DNA from: Adiantum capillus-veneris
Taxonomy: Eukaryota; Streptophyta; Polypodiopsida; Polypodiales; Pteridaceae
DNA length: 64,000 nucleotides
Assembly (NCBI GenBank): GCA_014529385.2
Contig: CM043942.1
Coordinates: 55,456,025-55,520,024, forward strand
Direction of reading: 5' to 3'
The notes under the pieces are model-generated. The model had not been told where the DNA came from. It worked only from the letters and a program-made list of their open reading frames with translations, and made no database searches. Positions 10,240 through 21,506 of this stretch are shown piece by piece; the stretch's first letter is position 1, and each line of letters opens with the position of its first letter. The translations under genes were made by a program, and so were the position numbers.

Positions 10240-11470
10240 TAAGATCTGTTGTTGTAAAGATGAGAAGCTTGATGGCACCACTTGGTGATAATTCACAAAG
10301 GGTCCCATCCCTCACTTTATAAGTTTCTTAGCATGTTGTTGCAATGTATAAACCAGGACATAGTCTCTTGTTTTAAACTCTTTCGAGCGTATATGCTTAT
10401 TGAAAAATTCTTTTTGCCTTAGAGCATAGATAGAAGCTATAGATTTTAAGCAAAGCTCATCCAGATTTTCAAGGTCCTCTAGCCTTGAAGATAATTCATG
10501 GCCCGTCCATTCAAGTTGTTTAGCTACCCGTAGTGTTGGGATCAGGAATTCCATAGGCAAGATAGCATTAAGTCCGAACACCATGTTGTATAGTGTTGTT
10601 CCAACAGAGGTTTTGTAGGCTACTCTATAAGCCCACAATGTAGAGTGTAACTTGTGATCCCAATCTGTTTGTGAATCAGACACTATTTTAGTCAAGACAG
10701 TGTATAGATTTTTGTTTGTAGCTTTCAACTATCCATTTGCTTGTGGATGATATGGCACAGACTTCTTGTGAACTACCATGAATCCATCTAAAAGGTTTTC
10801 AATGACTTCACTAATGAAATGTGTGCCATGATCACTGAAAAATTCTATGGGTAGGCCATACCTAACAAATATATTTTTATATAGAAACTATGCAGTGGTC
10901 CTTGCATTCGCTTTTTGTGTGGCCTTTGCTTCAGCCCATTTTGTGAGATAGTTTATAGCCACAATGATATATTGGGAGTGAGATAAGCGGAGGGTGAAAT
11001 TGGTCCAACAAAATCTATGCCCACTTAGCAAATTCTCTGGCTTCCATCATTGGCCATAAGGGAATCTCATCTCTCCTTATCGAGACCTTGGTATGCTGAC
11101 AAGAATCAAATCTCTTTACGTATTCAACAACTTTCATGTACAATGTAGGGCACCATATTCCCACGGTTAAGACATTTTTTGTCGTCTTGTCCCCCAAGAA
11201 ATGGACTCCACTGATTCCTCCATGTGCTTGCTCTAGGATTTGCAAGTACATGTCTTCAATTGCACATATCTTAAGCTGATTGTCTTTTCCTCTCTTATAC
11301 AATTGATTTTCAATTAGTGTGAACTCTTGAACCTTGATTTCTATAGCTCTCTGTTGTTCCTTAGAGGTATTTTTAGGAAACTTGCTCGTTGTTAGGTAGT
11401 CAATTATGTACTGGGTCCATTTTGGTGCAATTGTTACTGAAACAGTGTAGCATTTTCTACCCATGGTTTT
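10240..11470 (-). pseudogene. Ty3/gypsy integrase, decayed
   Basis: Minus-strand frames run from an N-terminal zinc-binding segment (11015-11464, with HGGISGVHF and RFDSCQHTK; the first Cys of the second pair is replaced by Phe) through a core with GTHFISEVIENLLDGF and VPYHPQANG, to the C-terminal segment (10312-10728, WDHKLHSTLWAYRVAYKTS). Directly after PHPQANG-like sequence near 10728 a TAG stop occurs and the position of the third catalytic residue is Lys rather than Glu. The end reads LCELSPSGAIKL near 10260. It is dead on several counts. A different family (copia) starts at about 10235, so the element is truncated at its 3' end. Confidence 0.85.
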
Positions 11471-12480
11471 GTCCTACAGGCTGCACATTTAGTGACGTAC
11501 ATATGAACATCAATTTTCATAGTTGGCCAATAAACTCCTAACTATTTCAAGCACTGGTATGTCTTCATTTGAGAGCAATGAAATGCTAAGCCTTGAACAT
11601 GTGCTTCCACAAGATAGCAATTGTACTCCTCCGGACTTATGCATAATCATAAGGTGTTGTTGAGTCCTAAATGATACAAACGTCCACCAAGTAATTTAAA
11701 TGTCTTGCGTGTAGAATCATTCGTCTTTTACATTCCTACCCTGTTTTATTAAACTCACCTCCATATGATAGTATATTGACTATCTCCTCCGACCACTTTG
11801 GTATCATTTCAATGTTGAAAAGATATGCGTCAGACATGTCATCATCTACCCCTTCTGGAGCTTCCCCATTTGGTAATCTAGAAAGATGATCTTCTCGTAG
11901 ATGCATCTTTCCTTTTTTGACCATGATGATAAAATCAAACTCTAGCAATATGATGAATCATCGAACAATTCTTTGGTATTGCATGGTTTGTTTACGAGGT
12001 ATAGGAGGGCTTGATGATCGGTAAAAAACATGAACGTGTTTGCAAGGTGATAATGTCAAAATTTCTTAACAGCATGTATCATCCCAAGCCCCTCTCATTC
12101 CGTGGTGGTGTAGTTCTTTTCAGCACTATTAAGCTGCCTGCTTGCATAGCAGACTAGAAAATCCATTTTTCCAAGCCAAAATGTATCCAATAGCAAATGC
12201 CAAAGCATCAATATGAACATGAAAGATTTTTCCCCCATCAGGTGCTTTCAGCATTGAAGCATATATGAGTGCTTTCTTCAATTTTTTGAATGAGTCCTCA
12301 CACTCATTCGTCCATACAAAGGCCACTATAAGTCTGTACAAGGGTTGGGCAATAACTGCATACATGTGTATAAACCTCCCATAGTAACCACAATGTCCAA
12401 TAAAGCAATGGACTTTCTTTGCATTGTTTGGTCTAGGCAGTTCCACAAGTTCTTTTATCTTGTCCAAGTCGGTAGATATA
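11471..12480 (-). pseudogene. Ty3/gypsy RNase H region, decayed
   Basis: The frame at 12129-12467 reads MDKIKELVELPRPNNAKKV and FIGHCGYYGRFI, the RT-RNase H connection, followed by EDSFKKLKKAL. The frame at 11736-11948 reads LEFDFIIMVKKGKMHLREDHLSRLPNG, the RNase H end with the conserved ADxLSR-like step (here EDHLSR). Between them the RNase H core is broken by stops. It sits directly between RT and integrase on the minus strand, in gypsy order. Confidence 0.8.
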
Positions 12481-13375
12481 ACGTTCTCGAAGACAATATG
12501 TCCCAGGATTCTGCCCTATCTAACCATGAATATGAAATTTTCTAGGTTGAGACAAATTCTATAAGTTTGGCACTTCTCCAATACTTTTCTTAGGTGCTAT
12601 GTATCTTCATCTCTCAAGAGAGAATGCACACATAAGTCGTCCATGTAAATTTTCAAGAAAATACTTAAGTATTCCTTAAAGGCATGTGCCATCAACCTCT
12701 GAAATGTTGTTGGGGCATTGTTCAAGCCAAAAGTCATCACCCTATATGCACATATTCCCCATTCCATGGCAAAATCTGTCTTGTATTGATCTTCAAGAGC
12801 AATTATGAGTTGGTTATATTCTGAGTATCCATCTAAGAAGGAGTACGCCCGCTTACCTGTCACTCGTTCTAGGTCATGGTTAGGAATAGGTAAGTGATAA
12901 TTATCCTTTATCGTGGTGGCATTAACCTTCTTCAGATTCACACACACTCATAGTTTTCCATTCTTCTTAAGCACTACCACAATGGGAGATACCCAATCAG
13001 TGTGTTCTATCTTGTAGATAAACTTCGTATCCTTTAATTTATCAATCTCGTCTTTGATGCGCTTAGCAAATGTATCATTGTACGTGTAAGGTTTCTACCA
13101 ACTAGGTTTTGCATTGGGCTTTAAGGGGATTGTGTGTTGGCATATCGTAGGATCTACCCCTTCCAGGTCTTTATATGACCAAGCAAACACGTCCTTGTAC
13201 TCCTTGAGAAGACTTACAAGCTTTTCCTCCTCTTTCGGACTTGGATCAATTGCTATGTAGGTTGATCGTGGTTCTTCTCCTAGCCCTACCAAGTCTATTT
13301 TCTTTGTATTCTAGGGCCCATCTTAGGACTCCTTGTCCTTTCGCTCTCGTAGAGGTTGCATCATTACTACCCTCC
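12481..13375 (-). pseudogene. Ty3/gypsy protease-RT linker and reverse transcriptase, decayed
   Basis: 13095-13292 reads LLKEYKDVFAWSYKDLEGVDP, the stretch preceding gypsy RT. 12597-12947 carries the RT core: CVNLKKVNATTIKDNYHLP, FLDGYSEYNQL, FAMEWGICAYRVMTFGLNNAP and the active-site box IYMDDLCVHS, intact as YMDD. Stops around 12950-13090 and at the domain ends interrupt the frame. Gag and protease are not found to the right, where noncoding DNA begins at about 13380. Confidence 0.85.
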
Positions 13376-14145
13376 GATCTTGTATAGTGAATTTTTTGGA
13401 GGAATCCCAAACTCCGAGCGAACTTTTTGGAGCGATGATAAAATTGAGCGAGTTAATGAGAGACACTTTATCATTAATTGGAGGCCTTCTTGTCCAATCA
13501 ATGTTTGATGCTCAATAAGAGATGCTACCTCAAACCCCTAAAAGAGGGTTTTTTAATAGAAAAAAACTCCCTAAAGGATTACAAAAAGAGAGAGATATTT
13601 TTTTTGGCAAAACTCACAAATGTAAGTAGTATTGTATTAAAAATAACCAAAAAAAATACAAGACTTACCTTGCTCACAAGCCGAGCTAGGATACCATAGC
13701 AGGTAGCCATACATCAAGCACAAAAATTACCAAAATCATACATCAAGTTCGTGAACCACCATCAACAACAAACCCGATTGAAGTGGGGAGTCCATCCTCG
13801 ACAAAACAAGAGCAGACCGACACCACATAATGCCGACATGGCGGGGCTCGCAATCCCCATCACCGAGAGGCCAGGCTTAGGATGCCACTACTACTAATAG
13901 CCGTGCCACATCCGCCATAGTGTCCAAAACTTGGGACCAAACCAATGACAACAAGACCAAATCCATCGAGTAGCCGACAAACAAGCAAGAGTCCCCAATA
14001 CATACACCGAGTTGTACACGAGCAGGTAAGAGACCGCAACATAAACAAAATCTTCTAGTACATAAATAAATTGGATAAATTATTGACAAATCGAATACGT
14101 CCACCATCATCGCTAGCTTTGCAAACCCCCCCCCCCCCCCCCCTC
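13376..14145. other. Noncoding spacer with A-rich blocks and poly-C
   Basis: No gene recognised. 13395-13450 contains several AGCGA/GAGCGAG-type short repeats. 13520-13580 (CTCCCTAAAGGATTACAAAAAGAG) resembles the arms of the fold-back element at 14146-14382. 14126-14143 is a run of Cs. Confidence 0.4.
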
Positions 14146-14382
14146 TCACTTTGTGTTCACTACAAAAACACAATTTAAAAAAAGAAAAAGTCTTCTTAAA
14201 GGACTATTAAAAAAGAGAGATTAAAAAAAAAAACCTCCCTAAAGGATCTGCGCCTGCGCCGGCGCAGATCCCTTTAGGAAGGTTTTTTTGTCTAAAAACT
14301 CTCATTTGTTATAGTCCTTTAGTAAGGCTTTAAAATAAAAAATAAAATGTGTTCTTGTAGTGCTAAGTGAACACAAAGTGAA
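14146..14382. mobile_element. Fold-back MITE with CACTA-like ends
   Basis: A nearly complete inverted repeat centred at about 14260. The central stem pairs CTAAAGGATCTGCGCC (14239-14254) with GGCGCAGATCCCTTTAG (14261-14277). Outer arms begin CACTACAAAAACACA (14158) and end TGTGTTCTTGTAGTG (14362), typical of CACTA-superfamily termini. The pairing continues outward as TCACTTTGTGTTCAC (14146-14160) against GTGAACACAAAGTGA (14367-14381). No open frame lies inside, so it would be non-autonomous. A 3-base target duplication is not evident because the flanks themselves are symmetrical. Confidence 0.7.
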
Positions 14383-15093
14383 TAGCGGAATACCCATGTT
14401 TTTTTATGGCGAATATGAAGAGGTGCTCCTTTATTTTAAAAGGGAAGTTGTGTTTAACTTAAATAGAAGGCCTAATCTGCCAATTATTGCGCAATGCAAG
14501 GAAGGCAGGTGTTGAGATGTGGCGCGTGTAGGGGAGGTCAAACAAGCCATGCTTTTTTTAATATGCACGGGTTTGTGGAGCCAACAAGCATCTAATTGTG
14601 GTGGACTGTCTAAGGGAGAAATGCTTTGTGGATCCGCGATTGGTGATATGCTCGATCATCATCATCTGATGAAACAAAGTGCATATTATTTAGAAGGCTT
14701 AAATCTCCAACTCCATCTTCGGTGGAATCTGAGGAGACTCTAGCTAATGAGTGGAGACCGAATAGGCGGGTATTCCGTTTTGTTTGATAAAAAGTGAATG
14801 GTGAAGTTAATGAATCTTGGGGTGATGCCGAGCCATGTACGATGGGGAGAAAATGGAAAGACGACAAACGTCGCCCATGTAGGTGGGGTCGTAGGTCGGA
14901 CTGATACACACAAGTGGCGGGTAGGGACTGGGAAATTTACTTGTCAAAAAGAAAGTGCTTGAGGTACGGTAACTATCTCTCTCTATTTGTACTAAATACA
15001 AAAGTGAATACACCTTTTTTTAAAATCTCTTCAATGTGCTTCAAAAAAATTCTCCCTGAAAGGGTTGCACATCCGGCACACCCTTTGAGGAAG

Positions 15094-15134
<41 letters not shown>

Positions 15135-15574
15135 GGCTAGAAAAATACATTTTCTCTAACCGGTGAAAATAAGGGCAAACTTGGATTGCTCTCGATTCTT
15201 AGGTGAAAAAATGAATCTTTTGCCATCAATGACACTAAAGCTTGTGTAATTTTTTTGTTTTTTCTCTCTTAAAGCCTTTTGAAACTTTGACTTTTTTAAA
15301 GGCAAGCTCAAAATATAGCCGAGATTTTGTAATTTCAACGGTTAAAATACATTAGACCCCCGTTTTTTCTAACATTGAGAGAAAATCTCACTTATTTCTT
15401 TTCAATTTTTATACACATCAAAGATTTTTTTTAAAAAAAGGTCCACTTACTTTCGTATTATGGAATGGCTTCCAAGTCCCTTGTCACACAAGGGCACCTG
15501 TCGCACCCTCCTTTTGAAAATGGTTATTAACTCTATTGTCACATTGGAGTTGAAAACAAAAGCTGCACATTTTT
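14383..15574. other. Noncoding spacer with GA microsatellite
   Basis: Short frames only, none with family features. 15044-15092 (CTCCCTGAAAGGG ... CACCCTTTGAGGAAG) is a small imperfect hairpin similar in design to the core of the MITE at 14.2 kb. 15098-15131 is a GA dinucleotide tract. Confidence 0.4.
15098..15131. repeat. (GA)n microsatellite
   Basis: About 17 uninterrupted AG/GA units. Confidence 0.95.
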
Positions 15575-15740
15575 CTCAAGGGAGTAGCCCAAGTGGTTAA
15601 ACCTCCGGTTTAGATGCTATCTCCAAAGGTTCAACGCCTCTAAAATGAACTCCCACGTGTACTTTATGTTTTTGGCCAGTACTTTGAAAACTTGGCCAAG
15701 GGTGCAAGGCCGTCCCTTTGACAAGGGATGGAGCTAAATT
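15575..15740 (+). mobile_element. tRNA-derived SINE-like copy
   Basis: TAGCCCAAGTGG (15584-15595) fits the pol III A-box consensus and GGTTCAACGCC (15629-15639) fits the B box, 45 bases apart. The stretch between looks like a degenerate tRNA. The 3' limit is a guess: about 100 bp of non-tRNA body follows, ending near a T-rich stretch at about 15735. No target duplication was identified. Confidence 0.5.
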
Positions 15741-15851
15741 TTTCCTTTTCATGTGCAAATGATTGGCTACTACCTCCGCATGGCCTTTGCTTCCCTACCC
15801 TAGTGTGACATAGACATAAGACAAATTGCTCTTTTCATTCAAGAGTACTGT

Positions 15852-15854
<3 letters not shown>

Positions 15855-15895
<41 letters not shown>
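15855..15895. repeat. (CT)n microsatellite
   Basis: About 20 uninterrupted CT units. Confidence 0.95.
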
Positions 15896-15897
<2 letters not shown>

Positions 15898-15899
15898 GG

Positions 15900-16006
15900 A
15901 GAAGAGGGCTTAACAACTAGGCCCATGCCATATAAATATTTGCTCGGATTTTGGTTCGCTCGGAAAATATCGCTCGGTGTATGGTAAGACTCAATTTTTT
16001 GTAGTG
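15900..16006. mobile_element. Possible CACTA-type terminus with subterminal repeats
   Basis: The minus strand starts CACTACAAAAAATTGAG at 16006 and then shows repeated CCGAGCGA-like motifs (plus-strand GCTCGG near 15942, 15958 and 15972). Short CACTAC ends with subterminal repeats characterise CACTA transposons. The partner end was not located; a weak cluster of CCGAGCGA-like words lies at 13415-13465. Treat as a candidate. Confidence 0.35.
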
Positions 16007-16318
16007 GGAAGGAACACTCATTTTTTCCTCATTTTTCTTATCTTCTTCTTCTCCACTTTCTACTTCTATTGTCCATACCTCCTTGAGAGTTTTCTTAAGC
16101 TCTCTATACTTCTTACTTCTCTTAACGTTGGTCCATTGTGTTTCTCCAAACTTGTCCAGTCCTAGTTTCATTGTTTTCTTTAGTTTTGTTTCATTTTCAA
16201 TCTTACAAGTTTGTTTCCTTTGTCTTCTTATATTCTCCTTTGTTTTTTGGATCTAGAGCTTTAGGGAACCTTCCAGATATTTGATAACACAATCGTCACC
16301 CTTTATAAGCATCAAAAA

Positions 16319-18921
16319 TTGAGTTTTATCTTTTATTCTAAGCATAAGATTCTCTCTTGCTCAATTTTTTGCTCTCTTTTTCTTATAGCCAAAGCCACAT
16401 ATCTGTCGAAGGAACAGCTTGAAGACGGCAACACAACAGTCTTCATCGACAGATTTAAGAGTGAAGAAGGACATCAAGTGGAGCTACAAATGCTACAGAA
16501 GGACATATATGATGTTGCAGGTAAGTCATACACTCAAGAAGCCAATAGAAGGTTCGGTCTAAAAGAGTTTTACGACCAAGAACCATGTGGAATAGACTTC
16601 TAGAAAGCATATGAATAAATTGTCAACCATTAAAGAGGATGGCACTACTCAAATCACTGACCAACATGGCCAAAAAGTGGAAGTGTCAATCACTAAAGAG
16701 ATAGTGGTAGAAGCCTTGAAGCTGCCCACTGAAGGAATGACGATGCGGGCAAGAGACAGGAAAACAGCCGGCACTTTCAGTAAAGACATTGTGGCTGCTA
16801 CATTTGTTGAACTTATCCCGAGACAGGTGGAATACCCGGCGCGTTTATACCATCAACAATTCCATTTCTTGGCAAAGAAACCGCCGAGGTACACTACACC
16901 TAACCATGCAATGGCAACTACCTTCCCGCAGGTATTCAAGTCGATGGCCAAGCAACCTATCAATCATGCACAGTACGTGTTGACCACACTCCAAATCACT
17001 AAAAGAGAAGGAAAGATCACATATTTAGGTGCACCTGAAGTGTTAACACGTATAGCATACCATGCTATTGGTATGACTAAGAACCTACCGCCAGCCCCAG
17101 ACCAAAACACTTGGATCCTCACTGCTCCACCTTCTCAAAGAACAACCAGGTCAGAAAAAAGAAAGCAAAAATCTGACGAGGAATCCTCTAAAGCTCATAG
17201 TAGCGAGAGCTCTGACAATGAGGAGAGAAAGGCTCGAAGAGAAAGGATGAAAAAGAGAGCAGTGGCTGCCCACCAGGAGGAGCCACAATAGAAGAAGGTG
17301 AGGTTTGAGAGAGAAGAACATGCATACGAAAGAAGTCGTTAGGCAGCGGGTGAAGATCCCACGAAATGGGTGCTGAGTGAGATTAAGGGTCCAAGGACCA
17401 AGAACCCTTTGAAGCCCACCCAGAGGACCACACTGAACTATTAGAATGAATGTATGCCAAAGCTCAAGCCTTAAAATTGCAAGAGGCTCTTGAAGAATAG
17501 AAAAGAGAAAAGGAAGCAGTGGCTGCTCAGCAAGAAGATTTTCAAGAACAGGGAGATATGTCTCCAAGACCACACAGAGAGCAAGCATATCCTCCTACGC
17601 CACATCCAAGTCCTCCACCACTGACCAAAACAATTGAAGAGGAGCAGTTAAAAGAACAAGAAGAGGTCAGTTTCAAATACCTAAGAGAACACAACCCAAA
17701 GTTGGACCATCTACCACAACCCAAGAGGAACAGGTTGAGGCAGCTATCAGCCTCCAGAAGAACCACTTGTGATAGCTGCACAACCACAAACAGAAGTTGT
17801 TGGCCTGAAAGAGCCTGAAAAGCAACAAGAGGCTGCCACAAAAGTTCAAGAAGCGCCCACATCAGAGGCAACTACAACGCCTACAGGTGAAGTAGAACCT
17901 CGGCCTCTACCACAAGCAACTGCCACGATACAAGAAAAGGAGCCACAAGCTGACACGGTAGGAACTTCACAAATCATCTAAGTGGAGTCTAAAGATTGGG
18001 AAGCTATCGATGAGGTCATTTTACAAGTGAATGGATATGCCCAGCAGATGCTGCAAATGAATGATAAAATGAGATCAGCCACAATTAGCCGTAGTGCAAA
18101 GGAAAGAGAACTAGAGCTTGTCATAGACACTCTACAAGTGGAGCTGGATGATAGATTAACTACCATTTCAAAATTTAAAGAATAAATCTAGCAGCTAAAG
18201 AATGAAGCAGTACAGCACCAGCTCAACAAGGAAAAGCAGCAAAGGAACTGGAAGAGCTAGGAGAGCTTCTCACCAAACTCTCCGATGTCTGCAAGACAAA
18301 AGATGAGCAGCTGGACAAGGCGACAAATGATCTTATAGTCACTACTCAGTCAATTCAAAAGCTTTAGGTACAGTTGGATGTAGCAAATGCTTCCTTGCAA
18401 TATTCTGAAAAAAGGATCAATGATCAAGCAACAGTTCTAAGACAAATTCAAGAAAATCTAGCTGTCGCCTCACTCAAAGGAACTAGTGGCGTATGCAAAG
18501 CTTTGGAGAAGCGGAATAAAGACCTAGAGCTTCAGCTAAAGTTAGAACAATCACAGCGGTGCGACCTTGCTTTGATGCGGGTCCAAAAAGAAGAGCAACT
18601 ACTCAAAGAGATAGCGGATCTAAGCGAGAAAATCAACTCCTAAGAGACAAACATCCGGAAGCTCAAGAAGAGGCAGGTACTTCTGAACAACCACCTTTGT
18701 ATCTATCGCCACTCTCCTTTACAAAAACAGAAACACAACCAGCCGAAGAGCTCCAAGAAGAGTCCGACTTTCAAGTGCCCATCACTGAAGAACAACAAGT
18801 GCTGTCGGGGGATAATTGTGTGAAAGGTGAGCTCGGAAGGCACTGTGCCCTTGGCTGTGAGAGGTGTGGGAAACAAGGTGTAGAAGATGCAATTATCGAC
18901 AACAGTATTCAAAACAAGTAG
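16319..18921 (+). pseudogene. Broken gene for a long coiled-coil protein, retroelement-like
   Basis: Plus-strand frames follow one another with frameshifts and stops: 16319-16603; 16611-17291 (226 residues, the longest intact piece, with FVELIPRQVEYPARLYHQQF then a Ser/Lys/Glu-rich tail); about 17295-17818 (Pro/Glu/Gln-rich); 17769-17981; 17982-18185 (heptad-like, ERELELVIDTLQVELDDRL); and about 18220-18643 (continuous coiled coil, KELEELGELLTKLSDVCK, RNKDLELQLKLEQ). In total about 850 codons. Many of the stops are TAG. No RT, integrase, zinc knuckle or kinase-type motif is visible. The 226-residue piece is the kind of unknown protein often seen near plant retroelements, but I cannot assign a family. 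A similar but far more decayed frame may lie at 4.2-6.95 kb. Confidence 0.5.
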
Positions 18922-19988
18922 TCCGTCTAATTTCCAGTTAATCGACAGAATCCATGATTAATCAATCCCTAATGGAAGCTTAAATGCTCTTACAAGGAAA
19001 AATTGGCTTAAATCAGGTGCTTAAACAAGAAATTGATGAAATTCTGCTTACTTTGCCTTCTGCTCCTCGATTCGAATGGTTAATAAGCTTCGAGCAGATT
19101 TCAAATGGCTAATGAGTCTTAGGGAAGGTTTAAGACGGCTTAAGAGAGCTTATGAATCGGGTAATGAAAGCTTAAAAGATTAGGCTCGGTTTAGGAGATA
19201 GAAACTCGATTAGGCTTAGCTTATGGTGATAGATTAGATTAAGAGAGGTTAAAAAAAAAACTTAAGCTTGAGGGTTAACTCCGCTCTTGATAGCTTAAGA
19301 GATTTGGATTATGGCTTATGAAGGGGTTTAAGCTTACGAGGATTAAGCAAGCTTGAAGATTCGAAGGAGAAGCTTAAGAATATCCCCACTTATGAGGAGG
19401 AGATTAGGTGCTTCGGGATTATCAAGAGATTAAGGGTATGGAGCTTAGGAGGAGGAGGAGGAGCCCTTCCAATGATGAGGTGAAAAAATCCCAATGTTCT
19501 TTTTATGGATGCATGTCCCCTCTTGCTAAATTTAGCTAGGCACCCATTAGCGATGTTGCTAATGGGTCCTCCACAAAGTGAGCACTTCAGCCCGATGCAT
19601 TCAGTTCATTTTAATTCCGTTAGCTGCTATTTCCCAATCTGGCACGGATCTGCAATCGACTTGAACTTTAAACTGCCATAACTTCTTCATCGTAGCTCTA
19701 ATCGACGAGCCGTAAAGACATGCCGGTAGAGCACATCGAGCACTAAAGTTTTAGAGCACAATACCCATCCGTGTTCACTTCAAGCATAACACTTTTTACA
19801 TCATTAAGGCATGTTTTGGCCCTTTTGAACTCGACCTGCAACCAGCCCTTAATCATTGTTCATTAAACATATAAGCTTCAAACAAACTTAATGTGCATTT
19901 TTTTGGCATCTTTCTTTGCATGTGAGTGGAGCTGCATGACATTCACCCCCTCTGAACCTGCACAGCCTCCAGTCTATGCCAATTGCAC
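18922..19988. other. Noncoding region rich in GCTTAAG-like words
   Basis: 18950-19480 contains the words GCTTAA, GATTAAG and GGCTTA at high density without a strict period, resembling the untranslated or LTR sequence of large AT-rich elements. 19500-19985 is unique-looking noncoding sequence. No gene recognised. Confidence 0.4.
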
Positions 19989-21506
19989 TTAATCAGATTC
20001 ATTAAAATCATCATCAGACATATCATCTGATGTATACATAACATGATCCTCTGGAGGCGGATCTGAATGAGAATCTTCAAGAACAGTCTCGCCTTCTCGC
20101 TTCTTGAACAGCTTGATTCTTTTTCCTACTATAGGCACTTTTAGCATAGTACCATCTGGTTCACACAATTGATATGTCACATTATCAAAAACATGTTGCA
20201 CCACATATGGTCCAAACCACCTTTTCACCATTTTCCGCATAGCAGAGTATTGGTTCTCCAAGCTACTGTCATAAACAAGTACCCAGTCACCTTCCTTGAT
20301 AGCATGTGGTCGTAGTCTATGCTTTCCATCAAATGCTGCCTTGTTCTTCAATCTTGCCTCCTTAAGCTTCTCTTTAGCCTGCTCAATATCCTCTTGACGC
20401 CTCTCAAGCTGCCGAATACGTAAAGCAAGCAAGTCTTCAGTAAACATACCTTCTTCCCATGGCATTATGGTCCAAGTTGTAACTGCTTCCTCTGTAGTCA
20501 TAATGGGTTTTTGCCCATACATTACTTCGAATGGCATAAATCCTGTAATTGAACTGTGACTAGTGCGATCAGCCCACAAAGCAAATGGCAAGAGTTCAGG
20601 CCAATCACCAATATGTCCTTCACACACCTTTGCTAAAGCTTTAACAATAGGCGGATGTCCTCTTTCACTCTTCCCGTTACCTTCTGGATTATATGCTGTG
20701 GTGAGGGCAAGTTTAATGCCCATACGAGCAAAAAACTCTCGAGCTTCATCTACATCTAGCTCTCCTCTATCTGTAGTAATTCTGCCAACACATCCATACA
20801 TAGAGATAACATCTTTAAGCAAGAACTTGCATACTGAACTGGTAGCTTTGGTACGCAAATCTCTGCCTTCAACCTGGTTTGTAAGATCTTCCCTGGCAAG
20901 AACAATATATCTCTGCCTTCAACCTGGTTTGTAAGCTCTACCTTCAACCTGGTTTGTAAGATCTTCCCTGGCAAGAACAATATATCTCATCTACCACACT
21001 CCTACTAGCATCGTAATAAGTTTCACCACCCACTTATAGTGCATTTCCAGTGGATAGGTGGGATGCAACCCATCTCTATGTCGCACATTAGATTACTATT
21101 GACATATTAAGCATGATTCCACAAATTCAACCACATCTTTGTACATACCTTTCCACCAATATCGGTCTTTAATTTTGAAAAAGGTTGCCAAGGCTCCTTT
21201 GTGTCCAGCCCATAGACTTTCATGAAACTCTTTAATCATCTGCTGTTGGGTCGCTTTGTCGCAAATAATTCGTTCTGGTACCCCTACTGGGCGCTTCGGT
21301 TGCTTCCATAAATGTCTGTCTTTCAAGAAATAGTAATAGGCCTTTTTCATGATCTTCCTGAATTCTTGATCACTCCATCCTTCTTGTCTAGTGAGAGAAC
21401 TTAGGTAGCGGCCAATCATAAGCCACTCTCCATCATAAAACTCTTCAAAAAAGACTTCAAAAACACGAGAAATACTACCACAGTTGGCATGTAGATAAGA
21501 AAACGT
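19989..21506 (-). pseudogene. Ty3/gypsy integrase of a distinct lineage
   Basis: The N-terminal zinc-binding segment is intact (FHESLWAGH ... VESCLICQ, 21096-21260). The core carries RITTDRGELDVDEAREFF with the second Asp and YNPEGNGKSERGHPP with the catalytic Glu. The first catalytic Asp appears replaced by Lys in YKWVVKLITM (about 21015-21040), just before a stop. The long frame 19989-20858 (289 residues) holds the core end and C-terminal region (HRLRPHAIKEGDWVLVYDSS) and an acidic tail. A tandem duplication at about 20865-20990 disrupts the core. It differs clearly in sequence from the other three gypsy integrase or RT sets here. The right side ends at an LTR at 21507, so RT is missing. 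Confidence 0.85.
20865..20990. repeat. Short tandem duplication inside integrase
   Basis: A unit containing CTTCAACCTGGTTTGTAAG and TTCCCTGGCAAGAACAATAT occurs twice (about 20867-20912 and 20945-20990), with an extra half unit between (about 20913-20938). On the minus strand it repeats the peptide step VLAREDLTNQVEGR. Because a half unit is included, the duplication does not keep the frame cleanly. Confidence 0.85.
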
